DNA from: Streptomyces scabiei 87.22
GTDB taxonomy: Bacteria; Actinomycetota; Actinomycetes; Streptomycetales; Streptomycetaceae
Reading direction: 5' to 3'
DNA: 64,000 nt
NCBI RefSeq assembly: GCF_000091305.1
Contig: NC_013929.1
Coordinates: 9,362,001-9,426,000 of the forward strand
Below the pieces are notes generated by a model. That model was not told the DNA's origin, did not search any database, and worked only from the letters and a program-made list of their open reading frames with translations. Both the position numbers and the translations under genes were made by a program. Of this stretch, positions 9,001 to 17,800 are shown piece after piece (within the stretch, counting starts at the first letter, position 1; each line of letters starts with the position of its first letter).

Positions 9001-11778
9001 CCCGGTGCCACCGGTCACCCGCTGCTCGGCACGGCCGTCGAGGTCGCCGACACCGGGGATCTCGTGCTCACCGGCAGCCTGTCGACCCGGACCCACCCCT
9101 GGCTCGCGGACCACGCGGTCTCCGGCGTGGTCCTGCTGCCCGGCACCGGCTTCGTCGAACTGGCCGTGCGCGCCGGCGACGAGGCGGACTGCCCCCGGGT
9201 CGAGGAACTGACACTCCAGGCACCGCTGGTGTTCGACCGGGACGCCGCCGTGCAGATCCAGGTGCGGGTCGGCGCGCCCGACGACTCCGGGCGCCGCACC
9301 CTCGGCGTGTTCTCCCGGGGCGAGGACGGCGCCGGCACCCCGTGGACCGGGCACGCCACCGGTGTCCTCGCCCCGGCCGGGGCCACCGACGGGGCGGCCC
9401 ACCCGTACGGCGCGGCATGGCCGCCCGCCGGGGCGGAACCGGTGCCCGTCGACGGCCTCTACGAGCGGTTCGCGGACGCCGGCTACGGATACGGCCCCGC
9501 CTTCCACGGCCTGCGGGCCGCCTGGCGCCTGGGCCAGGACGTGTACGTGGAGGTCCGGCTGCCGGAGGACCAGCACACCGGGGCCGCCGCCTTCGGGCTG
9601 CACCCCGCGCTCCTGGACGCCGCCCTGCACGGCCTGTGGCTGGCCACCCCGGACGGCGCCGACCAGGGCGACGAACCCGGCACCGCCCGGCTGCCCTTCG
9701 CCTGGGAAGGCGTCACCCTGCACGCCTCCGGGGCGACCGAACTGCGCGTACGGCTGAGCTACGACGACACCGGCTCGGTCGCCCTGTCCGCCGCCGACCC
9801 GGCCGGCCGGCCGGTCGCCGACGTGACCGCGCTCGCCATCCGCCCGATCGCCGTGGACGCCCTGCGCGGCGCCGCCGCCCAGGGCCGCGACTCGCTGTTC
9901 CGGCTCGACTGGACCGCGCTGCCCGCCACCGCCGAGGAGCCCGTCGGCCGGTGGGCCGCGCTCGGCGCGGGCGGACTCCTGCCCGAGACCCACGACGACC
10001 TCGGCGCGCTCACCGCCGCCGTGGACGCCGGCGCCACCGTGCCCGACGTCGTCGTCACGGCCTGCCCGCCCGGCGGGAACAGCGCCGACGCGGCCCGCAC
10101 CGCGCTCGCCGACACCCTGCGTCTGCTCCAGGCATGGCTGGCCGACGACCGCTGGGCCGACACCCGGCTGGCCCTGATCACCCGGGGCGGTGTCGCCACC
10201 GCACGCGGCGAGGACATCGGCGACCTGGCCGCCGCCGCCGTGTGGGGCCTGGTGCGCTCCGCCCAGTCCGAACACCCCGACCGGTTCGTCCTCGTCGACG
10301 CCGAGGACACCGCCGACGCCCTCAGGGCGCTGCCCGCCGCGATCGCCGCCACCGAACCCCAACTCGCGGTACGGGACGGACGCACGCTCGCGCCCCGACT
10401 GACCAGGACACCCGCCACCGGCACCGACGGCGGCGCCGGGAAGCCGTGGGACCCCGAGGGCACCGTCCTCGTGACGGGCGCCTTCGGCGTCCTCGGCGGC
10501 CTGGTGGCCCGCCACCTGGTCACCGGGCACGGGGTACGTCACCTGCTGCTGACCGGGCGGCGCGGCGCGGACACCCCCGAGGCGAACGCCCTGGTCGACG
10601 AACTCACCGCCCTCGGCGCCCAGGTGCGGGCCGCGGCCTGCGACACGGCCGACCGCGACGCCGTGGCCGCACTGCTCGCGGGTGTCGCCGACGACCACCC
10701 GCTGACGGCGGTGGTCCACTCGGCGGGCACCCTCGACGACGGGGTCATCGGCTCCCTCACCCCCGAGCGCCTCGACCACGTCCTGCGCCCCAAGGCGGAC
10801 GCCGCGCTCAACCTGCACGAACTCACCCGCGACCTGCCGCTGGCCGCCTTCGTGCTCTTCTCGTCGGCCTCCGGCACCGTCGGCAGCTCCGGCCAGGGCA
10901 ACTACGCCGCCGCCAACGCCTTCCTGGACGCCCTGGCCCAGCACCGGCGTGCCCAGGGCCTGCCCGGCCAGTCCCTGGCCTGGGGCATGTGGGCCGAGCG
11001 TTCCACCCTGACCGGCACCCTCGACGAGGTCGACCTCAGGCGCATCGCCCGAGGCGGCGTGGGGGCCCTCACCTCCGACGAGGGCCTCGCCCTGTTCGAC
11101 ACCGCCCTCGAACTGGACGACGCCGTACTGGTGCCGGTCCGGATCGACCTGGCCCGGATGCGCGCCAGGGCGGGCAACGCCGCCGTCCCCGCGCTCTTCC
11201 GCGCCCTGGTGCGCGGCGCCGTCCGTCGCACGGCCGCCTCCGGCGCGGACACCGACGGGGCCGACGCGCTGCGCCGGCGGCTCGCCGGACTGGCCGCCGA
11301 CGACGCCCGTACGGTCCTAGCCGATCTGGTGTGCGCGCACGCCGCCGACGTGCTCGGGCACGCCGGGGCCTCGGCCGTCGACCCCGAACGCGCCTTCCGG
11401 CAGCTCGGCTTCGACTCCCTGACCGCGGTGGAACTGCGCAACCGCCTCAACGCGGCGACCGGCCTCAGGCTCCCCGCGACCCTGGTGTTCGACTACCCGA
11501 GCCCGGCCGCCGTCGCCGGGTACTGCGCCGAACGCCTCGCCCCGGCAGGCGCCCCGCAGGCCCCGGCGGCGGCCCCGGCCGACGCCGACATCACCCGGGC
11601 CCTGTCGACGATCCCGCCCGCCAGGCTGCGCGACTCCGGACTGCTGGACGCGCTGCTGAAGCTGGCCGGACCGGACCCGCTGGGCGGCGAACCGCAGGCG
11701 TCCGGGAGCGAGAGCGGCATCCAGGAGATGGACGTGGACGACCTCGTACGGCTGGCGCTGGGGAGCGAGCGTGACTGA
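1..11778 (+). CDS. Type I modular polyketide synthase, 5' truncated by the window (KR-ACP / KS-AT-KR-ACP / KS-AT-DH-KR-ACP)
   Basis: The reading frame is open from base 1, so the gene begins upstream; 3925 codons are visible. Domains by base position: KR about 1-1220 (NADPH loop near 493) and ACP (Ser codon 1459); KS 1636-2930 (active Cys in TACSSS), AT 3250-4110 (GHSQGE, RVDVVQ, YASH), KR 5200-5960, ACP (Ser 6178); KS 6361-7640 (TACSAS), AT 7930-8790 (GHSQGE, YASH), DH 9010-9700 (HxxxGxxxxP and HPALLDAALH intact), KR 10450-11180 (LDD motif), ACP near 11416; C-terminal docking helices 11580-11775. The first module has its KR structural half joined directly to the catalytic half, so it has no ER. 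The YASH and RVDVVQ motifs predict methylmalonyl extension in both complete modules. It probably docks onto the next PKS. The concanamycin-type assignment is an inference from module order and neighbours. Confidence 0.96.
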   Translation, partial: RSRLTDHLRELLATGPGTETAPAGVLSLLALDERPHEGLPALPVGLALTTALVQALDDLGVRTTLWCVTSGAVPVHPSEPVPHPVQALVWGFGRTAALEHPSLWGGLIDLPEQCDARAGHLLVDLLAGAGDEDQLAVRSSGAHARRLVRATPSTPAPSDPWRPSGTVLVTGGTGGLGAHAARWLARGGADHLVLVGRRGADAPGADELAAELTALGTGVTLAACDITDREALAALVDRVAAEGHPVRAVLHTAAAAQLFPVRDENPASMAATLAAKVQGAANLDAVLADTDLDAFVLYSSVSGVWGSADHAAYAAGNAYLDALAAHRRGRGLTATSVVWGIWSAEGGGLATSDLERALLERGIPFMDPRLAVGGLQRVLDDDETVVVVADVDWARFVPVFTSVRPSPLIADLPDVRALATAEDRTEPDPDDADGASALRRSLAGLAEPEVRRTLLDLVRTNAAAVLGHDSADAVLPDRAFRELGFDSLIAVELRNRLNQVTGLRLRATVVFDYSCAALLAEHLRTELLGDTAPAAATTAVVPVADPDEPIAIVAMSCRFPGGIDTPERLWQLLIDGGEVLSGMPADRGWPLDRLYHPDPDHQGTSYVREGSFLHDAGDFDPAFFGISPREAVAMDPQQRLLLETSWEAFERAGIDPASLRTTPTGVFAGVNYQDYTSLAGSSPEGGEGHLVAGGAASVVSGRVAYTLGLEGPAVTVDTACSSSLVATHLAAQALRGGDCSLALAGGVAVMATPGVFVGFSRQRGLAADGRCKAFGASADGMGLAEGVGVVLLERLSDARRNGHPVLAVLRGSAVNQDGASNGLSAPNGLAQQRVIRQALTNSGLTAADVDVVEAHGTGTTLGDPIEADALLATYGQDRPHGRPLRLGALKSNIGHTQAASGVAGMIKTVLSLRHGVLPRTLHADEPSPHVDWASGEVELLTEARDWPDTGAPRRAGISSFGFSGTNVHAILEQAPPVPEAVPGAASDDDGPEPRPAPGAPGVPWVLSARSPQALAHQAQRLRSHLAGGGAPDPLDTGYSLATGRTPFEHRAVLLGTGGEAPAAALDGLAGGEDAQGLIRGVADIDGRRVFVFPGQGAQWAGMAVELLDTSPVFAASIAACEQALTPYVDWSLDAVLRGAPDTPPFERVDVVQPALWAVMVSLAAQWRSWGVEPDAVLGHSQGEIAAAVVAGALSLDDGAKVVALRSRAILSLAGHGGMVSVAVPRERAVELVARWSGRLSLAAVNGPSAVVVSGDTEALTELIAACEEEGVRTRTIAVDYASHSAHVERIREEVLDALDGIVPVAGRVPLHSTLTGDWLDTTEMDAGYWYRNLRETVEFDGAVRALADQRHQVFVEVSPHPVLTMSVQETIEAAGSAESAESAEAPRTVVTGTLRRDEGGLARALTSAAELWVRGVPVLWPVLFEGTGARRTDLPTYPFEHRRYWLQSAEPAAPSGTADEADAVDSAFWRLVERGDAAEAAGDLAVDAETLGTVLPALNAWRRRQRQGAAVDTWRYRVDWQPVPDPPAAPLSGTWLVVLPEGHDDVPGAPLAHDSVTALTEAGADVVTVRLTDTDADRVTLGERLTSALEGRTPHGILSLLAIAGRPHPDHPAVSAGSALTLVLVQALGDLGVEAPLWCATHGAVSTGDSDPLTAPDQALVWGTGMVAALEHPTRWGGLVDLPPTLTSLSRDRLRAVLAGATGEDQLAVRSAGLLGRRLVRAPRPPGTRPAWKPRGTVLVTGGTGALGPHVARWLARGGAEHLVLPGRRGADVPGADELRAELAELGTRLSLPACDVADRAQVARLLTGLEEEGTPVTAVFHAAAYIQLASLDDTPLDAFAEVVAAKAEGARHLDELLDRELDAFVLFSSVAGVWGSSNHAAYTAGNAYLDALAEHRRARGLSATTVDWGVWSAANPWAVRETVDESDFYRVQKQGLPLIEPDLALAGLQQALDDDETVVALADVDWEQFAAVFGSVRPSRLLTGVPEARRQLEEAATPGASAATPAADVLRERLAGLAGAEQRRVTLDLVRTHAAAVLGHDSPEELRPGRAFQELGFDSLTAVELRNRLRTATGLPLPATLVFDYPSAAVLAEHIRAEVLGEHRTPAGREPAPAGTGAADEPIAIVAMSCRFPGGVHTPEQLWRLLEEGGDVVSEFPTDRGWPLESMFDPDPDQPGTSYVRHGGFLYDAGDFDADFFGISPREAVAMDPQQRLLLETSWETFERAGLDPDRLRGTDTGVFTGVNYQDYGASVAQTQENEGHLLTGSAASVISGRISYTLGLEGPAVTVDTACSASLVAVHLAAQALRAGDCSLALAGGVAVMSSPGAIISFARQRGLAADGRCKAFSDAADGMGMAEGVGVILLERLSEAQRHGHPVLAVLRGSAVNQDGASNGLTAPNGPSQQRVIRAALANARLSAAEIDVVETHGTGTRLGDPIEAQALLATYGRERSDGRPLLIGSLKSNIGHTQAAAGVAGVIKTVLALRHGQVPRTLHVDRPSTQVDWTAGAVDVVTDTTPWPATGRPRRAGISAFGMSGTNVHAIVEEAPERSPRETPDEAPARPVAWPLSAKSPDALRGQAERLTAHLADTPGLPPAGIGRALTTRTAFEHRAVLVGDATRLPAALTALADDGTAPDLVRGVADTVGRTVFVFPGQGSQWAGMARELLDESPVFAARMEECERALAPFVDWSLLDAVRSGGAWDRVDVVQPALFAVMVSLAEVWRSFGVVPDAVVGHSQGEIAAAVVAGALSLEDGAQVVALRSKTLDALAGRGGMASLSLPADRAEAALAPWAGALSVAALNGPATTVVAGDAEALAALLAQCEAQGVRARRIDVDYASHSEHVEEIHGILMDALAGIKPLPSEVPLYSTVDGAWLDTTGMHAGYWYRNLRQTVGFDPAVRVLAAEGFTSFVEVSPHPVLTMAIEETVETAGREAVVLGTLRRDEGGLRRVLLSAAELWVRGGAVDWTAAFPGESTAELPTYAFQRRRYWIQPPAATPRGPGATGHPLLGTAVEVADTGDLVLTGSLSTRTHPWLADHAVSGVVLLPGTGFVELAVRAGDEADCPRVEELTLQAPLVFDRDAAVQIQVRVGAPDDSGRRTLGVFSRGEDGAGTPWTGHATGVLAPAGATDGAAHPYGAAWPPAGAEPVPVDGLYERFADAGYGYGPAFHGLRAAWRLGQDVYVEVRLPEDQHTGAAAFGLHPALLDAALHGLWLATPDGADQGDEPGTARLPFAWEGVTLHASGATELRVRLSYDDTGSVALSAADPAGRPVADVTALAIRPIAVDALRGAAAQGRDSLFRLDWTALPATAEEPVGRWAALGAGGLLPETHDDLGALTAAVDAGATVPDVVVTACPPGGNSADAARTALADTLRLLQAWLADDRWADTRLALITRGGVATARGEDIGDLAAAAVWGLVRSAQSEHPDRFVLVDAEDTADALRALPAAIAATEPQLAVRDGRTLAPRLTRTPATGTDGGAGKPWDPEGTVLVTGAFGVLGGLVARHLVTGHGVRHLLLTGRRGADTPEANALVDELTALGAQVRAAACDTADRDAVAALLAGVADDHPLTAVVHSAGTLDDGVIGSLTPERLDHVLRPKADAALNLHELTRDLPLAAFVLFSSASGTVGSSGQGNYAAANAFLDALAQHRRAQGLPGQSLAWGMWAERSTLTGTLDEVDLRRIARGGVGALTSDEGLALFDTALELDDAVLVPVRIDLARMRARAGNAAVPALFRALVRGAVRRTAASGADTDGADALRRRLAGLAADDARTVLADLVCAHAADVLGHAGASAVDPERAFRQLGFDSLTAVELRNRLNAATGLRLPATLVFDYPSPAAVAGYCAERLAPAGAPQAPAAAPADADITRALSTIPPARLRDSGLLDALLKLAGPDPLGGEPQASGSESGIQEMDVDDLVRLALGSERD

Positions 11779-11815
11779 CCCGCGTACCGGCCCGGAAGAC
11801 GAAGCGAGGAGAGAG

Positions 11816-14800
11816 ATGTCCACGGACAAGGTGGTCGAGGCGCTGCGCGCCTCCCTGCTGGAGAACGAGCGGCTGCGCGGCGAGAACACGCGGATGCGCG
11901 AGGAGTCCCGGGAACCGGTCGCGATCGTCGCGATGAGCTGCCGCTACCCCGGCGGCGTCCGTACCCCGGAGGACCTGTGGCGGCTGCTCGCCGAGGAACG
12001 CGACGCCGTCAGCGGGTTCCCCGCCGACCGGGGCTGGGACACCGCCGCCCTGTACGACCCCGACCCGGACACCCCGGGCACCTCCTACACCACGGAGGGC
12101 GGCTTCCTGCACGACGCCTGCGGCTTCGACGCCGGCTTCTTCGGGATCTCACCCCGTGAGGCGCTGGCCATGGACCCGCAGCAGCGGCTCCTCCTGGAGA
12201 CCTGCTGGGAGGCCGTCGAACGCGGTGGCATCGACCCGCTGTCCCTGCGCGGCAGCCGCACCGGCGTGTACGCGGGTGTCATGTACAACGAGTACGGCGC
12301 CAGGCTCCAGCGCATACCGGAGGACGTCGAGGCGTTCATCGGCACCGGCACCGTGCCCAGCGTGGTCACCGGCCGGATCGCCTACACCCTCGGTCTGGAG
12401 GGCCCGGCCGTCACGATCGACACCGCGTGCTCGTCGTCGCTGGTCGCCCTCCACCTGGCCTGCCAGGCGCTGCGGGCGGGGGAGATCTCCCTCGCCCTGG
12501 CGGGCGGCGTCACGGTGATGTCCACCCCGAGCCTGTACGTCGGGTTCAGCCGCCAGCGGGGCCTCGCGCCCGACGGCCGCAGCAAGTCGTTCGCCGCGGC
12601 CGCCGACGGCGCCGGCTTCGGCGAGGGCGTCGGCGTGCTGCTCCTCGAACGGCTCTCGGACGCCCGGCGCAACGGCCACCCCGTGCTCGCCCTGGTGCGG
12701 GGTTCGGCGGTCAATCAGGACGGTGCCAGCAACGGCATGACCGCGCCCAACGGCCCTTCCCAGCAACGGGTGATCCAGCAGGCCCTGGCGGCGGCCGGCC
12801 TCTCGCCGGCCGAGGTCGACGCGGTGGAGGCCCACGGCACGGGGACCCGCCTCGGCGACCCCATCGAGGCGCAGGCGCTACTGGCCACCTACGGCCAGGA
12901 CCGCCCGGCGCACCGGCCGTTGCTGCTCGGCTCGCTCAAGTCCAACCTCACCCACACCCAGGCCGCCGCCGGGGTCGGCGGCGTCATCAAGATGGTGCTC
13001 GCGATGCACCACGGCCTGCTGCCGCGCACCCTGCACCTCGACCGTCCCACCCCGCAGGTCGACTGGACCGAGGGCGACATCGCCCTGCTCACCGAGGCCA
13101 CCCCCTGGCCGGAGACCGATCACCCCCGCCGGGCCGGCGTCTCCTCCTTCGGCGCCAGCGGTACCAACGCCCACACCGTCCTGGAGGCGGCGCCCGCCGA
13201 CGTACCCGCCGAGGACGAGAGCCGGGACGAGGTACCCGGCCCCGTGGCCTGGCCGTTGTCCGCCAAGGGCGAGGCGGCACTGCGCGGACAGGCCGCCGCC
13301 CTGCACGCCCGTCTGACCGGCACCCCGCAGGCGCACCCCCTGGACGTGGGCTTCTCGCTGGCCACCTCCCGGTCCGGGTTCGCCGACCGCGCCGTCGTCG
13401 TCGGCGACGACCGTCCCGCCCTGCTGTCCGGCCTGGCCGCGCTGGCCGCCGGACGGCCCGACCCGGCGGTCGTCTCCGCCCGCGCACGGCCCGGACGCAA
13501 GGCCGTCTTCGTCTTCCCCGGCCTCGGCTCGCAGTGGCCCGGCATGGCCGCGCAACTGCTCGACGAGTCACCCGCGTTCGCGGCCGGCATGGCGGACTGC
13601 GCCCAGGCACTCGCCCCGCACATCGACTGGTCGGTCACCGACGTCCTGCGCGGCGCGCCCGGCGCGCCGTCGCTGGACCGGGTGGACGTCCTCCAGCCCG
13701 CGCTGTTCTCCGTGATGGTGTCGCTGGCCGCGCTGTGGCGGTCGTACGGCGTCGAGCCCGCCGCCGTCGTCGGCCACAGCCAGGGCGAGGTCGCCGCCGC
13801 CTGTGTCGCGGGCGCTCTCACCCTGGCGGACGGGGCCCGTGTGGTGGCGCTGCGCAGCCGGGCGCTGGCCGGGCTCGCCGGTGGCGGCGGCATGGCCACC
13901 GTCGTGCTCTCCGCGGCCGAACTCGGCCCGTACCTGGAACGCCGCTCGGGCAAGGTCACGGTCGCCGCCGTCAACGGGCCGCGCGTGCTCGTCGTCGCCG
14001 GACCCGGCGACGAGGTCGGCGCCCTCGTCGACGAACTCTCCGCCGAGGGCGTCATGGCCTGGCGCATCCCGGTGGACTACGCCTCCCACTCGGACGACGT
14101 GAGCACCGTACGGGACCGGCTGCGCGAGGACCTGTCCTCGCTCGTCCCCCAGGCCCCGGCCGTGCCCCTGGTGTCCACGGTGGACGCCGACTGGATCGGC
14201 GCCGGCGACCTCACCCACGCGTACTGGTACCGCAACCTCCGCCAGACCGTCCGCTTCCACGACGCGATACGCCTGCTCCTCGACGCCGGGCACCGCACCT
14301 TCGTCGAGGTGAGCCCCCACCCGCTGCTCACCTACGGCATCGGCGACACCGCGGCCGACGCCGGCGCGGACGACGCCGTGGTGCTGGGCACCCTGCGGCG
14401 CGACGAGGGCGGTCTGCACCGGATGCTGCTGGCGCTCGGCGAGGCGCACGCGAACGGTGTGGCCGTCGACTGGCGGCGCGTGTTCGACGGCACCGGGGCC
14501 CGCCGCACCGACCTGCCCACGTACGCCTTCCAGCGCACCCACTACTGGCTCGACGTGCCCGCGCACGCCGGGGACCCCGAGTCGGCGGGCCAGACGGAGA
14601 CGGGTCACCCGCTGCTCACCGCGGCCGTGGATCTGCCGGACGGCGACGGAGTGCTCTTCACGGGGCGCCTCTCACCGCGCACCCATCCGTGGCTGGCGGA
14701 CCACGCGGTCTCCGGCACGGTGCTGCTGCCCGGCGTCGCCTACGTGGAGATGGCCGCCCACGCCGCCGCCCACGTCGGCTGCACCACCGTCGAGGAACTC

Positions 14801-17800
14801 ACCCTGGCCGCACCCCTGGTCCTCGCCGCCGACGAGGCCCGACGGCTCCGCCTGACCGTGGACGCGCCCGACCCCGAGGGCCGCCGGGCCGTGGCGCTGT
14901 ACTCCCGCCCCGACGACCCCGAGTCCACCGAACCGTGGGTCCGCCACGCGGGGGGCACCCTGGCCGGGACGCCCGCCTCCGCGCCGGGTGACCCCGGCCG
15001 GTGGCCGCCCGGCGAGGGCGCCGAACGCCTCGACCTCGATCACCTGTACGCGGACTTCGAGGCGGCCGGGGTCCACTACGGCCCGCTCTTCCAGGGCCTG
15101 CGCGCCGCCTGGCGGGCCGGCGACGAGATCCACGCCGAGGTGGCTCTGCCCGAGTCGGTGCCGGGGACCCGCGAGAACGGCTTCGCCGTCCACCCGGCCC
15201 TGCTCGACGCCGCGCTGCAGACGGTGGCCCTGCGCCCCGACGGCACCCGCGACACGGACGCGCGTACGGGAGGCGTGCCGCTGCCCTTCTCCTGGCACGA
15301 CGTGACGGTCGCCCCCGCGGCCGACCCGGTGCTGCGGGTGGTACTGAGCCCAGCCCCGCAGGGCGGCGACGCCGTGGCGGTACGGATCACCGACCGCACC
15401 GGGCGCCCGGTCGTCACCGTCGGCGCGCTGACCCTGCGGGCGGCGGCTGGTGGTCCGGCCGCCGCCGAGCGGTCCCTGTTCCGCCTCGACTGGACCCGGC
15501 TGCCCGGTACCGGACCGGCCACCGGAACGTGGGCCACGCTCGGCAGCTCCGGCGGCGGCCTGCTGCCGGCCGGCTTCCGGGCCGACCCGTGTCCGGCCCT
15601 CGCTGACGTGCCCACCACGTCCGACGCCGTGCTGGCCCTGTGCCCGCCCGTCGAAGGCGCGGGCCCCGAAGCGGCCCGCGCCGCCGTGGGCGCCGTACTG
15701 GACCTGCTCCCACGCTGGCTGGCGGAGCCGAAGTTCACCGAAACCCCTCTGGTCCTGCTCACCCGTGGCGCGGTCGACCTCGCCGGCGTCCCCGCGGACC
15801 TCGGGGGCGCCGCCGCCTGGGGGCTGCTGCGCACCGCCCAGCTGGAGCACCCCGGCCGCTTCGTCCTGCTGGACACCGACGGCGGCGACGGCCTCGAAGC
15901 GGCCCTCGCCACCGCCCTGGCCGAGGGCGAGCCCCAACTGGCCCTGCGCGACGGCACCTTGTACGCACCCCGCCTGGTCCGCCCGCCCGTCGCCGGCCGG
16001 CCCGCCGGGTTCGGCCCGGAGGGCACCGTCCTCGTCACCGGCGGCACAGGCATCCTGGGCGGACTGGTGGCCCGTCACCTGGTGACCACCCAGGGCGTAC
16101 GGCGTCTGCTGCTGCTCGGGCGCCGGGGTGCCGCCGCCGAGGGCATGGCCGCGCTCACGGAGGAGCTGAGCGCGGCGGGAGCCGAGGTCACCGTCGCGGC
16201 GTGCGACGTGGCCGACCGGGAGGCGCTGGCCGGCTGCCTCGCGGCGATCCCCCCGGAGCACCCGCTGCGCGCCGTGGTGCACACGGCGGGTGTGCTGGAC
16301 GACGGGCTGGTGACCGCCCTCACCCCCGAGCGGCTGTCGGCCGTCCTGCGCCCCAAGGCCGACGGCGCCTGGAACCTGCACGAGCTGACCCGGGACCAGG
16401 ACCTGACGGCGTTCGTCCTGTTCTCCTCCTCCGCCGGTGTCTTCGGCAGTCCGGGCCAGTCCGCCTACGCCGCCGCCAACGCCTTCACCGACGCCCTGGC
16501 CGCCGCCCGCCACCGGGCGGGGCTGCCCGGCACCTCCCTGGCCTGGGGCCTGTGGGAGCAGCGCACCGGCCTCACCGACGGCCTCGGCGACACGGACCTG
16601 CGGCGGATGGCCCGGAGCGGGGTGCGCGCCCTGCCCACCGAGGAGGGCCTGGCCCTGTTCGACGCGGCGCTGGCGGGCGACGACCCCGTCCTCGTCCCGG
16701 TGGGCCTCGACCTGCGGGCCCGCCCCGGCGGCCCGGTGCCCCACCTGCTGCGGTCGCTGGTCCGGACCCCCGCCGTACGCCGGCGTGGCCCGGGGACCGA
16801 CGCGTCGCTGCGGCCCCGGCTGGCCGCCGCGCCGGAGGCCGAACAGGGCGAGATCCTGCTGCGGCTCGTGCGGACCCAGGCGGCCGAGGTGCTCGGCCAC
16901 ACCGACCCGGACGCCCTGTCCGAGGGGGACGCCTTCCTGGAGAGCGGGTTCGACTCGCTGACCGCCGTCGAGTTGCGCAACCGCCTCGCCGCCGCGCTCG
17001 ACCTGCGGCTGCGCCCCACCGCCGTACTCGACTCCGGGACTCCCGCCCGGCTGGCCGAGCACCTGCGGGGGGAGCTGAGCCGCAGTACCGCTCCCGGAGC
17101 CGGGGGACAGGCCGGTGAACCGCCGCACGACGCGGTCAGCGCCCTGTTCCGGCAGGCGTGCGAGGTGGGCCGGATCCACGAGGGCATCCAGATCCTCCAG
17201 CAGGCCGCGAAGCTCCGCCCCGACTTCGGGTCCGGCCCCGAGCTGCTGAGCTCGTCCGGACGCCGTCCGGAGCTGCTGCGGCTGCACATCCGCGACGACG
17301 CGCCCGAACTGGTCTGCTTCGCCTCGGTGGTGGCGCTCGGCGGAGCCCATCAGTACAGCCGCTTCGCGTCCGCCTTCGAGGGCCGCTACGGCGTCAGCGC
17401 GCTGGACGCGCCCGGCTTCGCCCCCGACGAGCCGCTGCCCGCCGACATGGCCGCCCTGCTGGACTTCCAGACCGAGGTCCTCCTGCGGCGCCTCGGCGAC
17501 CGGCCGAAGGTGCTGCTCGGTTCCTCGTCGGGCGGCACCCTCGCGCACGCCGCCGCCGCCCGCCTGGAAGCGCTCGGGGCCGGCCCGGCCGCCGTGGTGC
17601 TGCTGGACACCTATCTGTCCGGGGACGAGGCGATGACCCAGTTCGACGACGTACTGGTCAGCGGCATGTTCGAGCGCGAGGACCGGGCCGCCCCCATGGA
17701 CGGCACCCGGCTGACCGCCATGGGGCGCTACTTCCAGCTCCTGGACGACTGGGAGCCGCCCCCCGTCGCGGCGCCCGTGCTGCTGGTCCGGGCATCCAGC

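Noticed and set aside
6754..10944. 1396-aa minus-strand open frame opposite the PKS
   Set aside because: Antisense shadow of the PKS gene; Gly/Val/Arg-rich with no domain, caused by high-GC codon bias.
7554..11774. 1406-aa plus-strand frame offset from the PKS
   Set aside because: Arg/Pro-rich out-of-frame shadow of a gene whose domains are intact in the other frame.
11771..11815. GTG at 11771 as start of the second PKS gene
   Set aside because: The ATG at 11816 has a much better ribosome site and begins the usual docking segment; the earlier GTG is kept only as an alternative.
1636..13190. Long internal repeats in the PKS region
   Set aside because: Similarity reflects homologous KS, AT and ACP domains, not mobile or tandem repeats.
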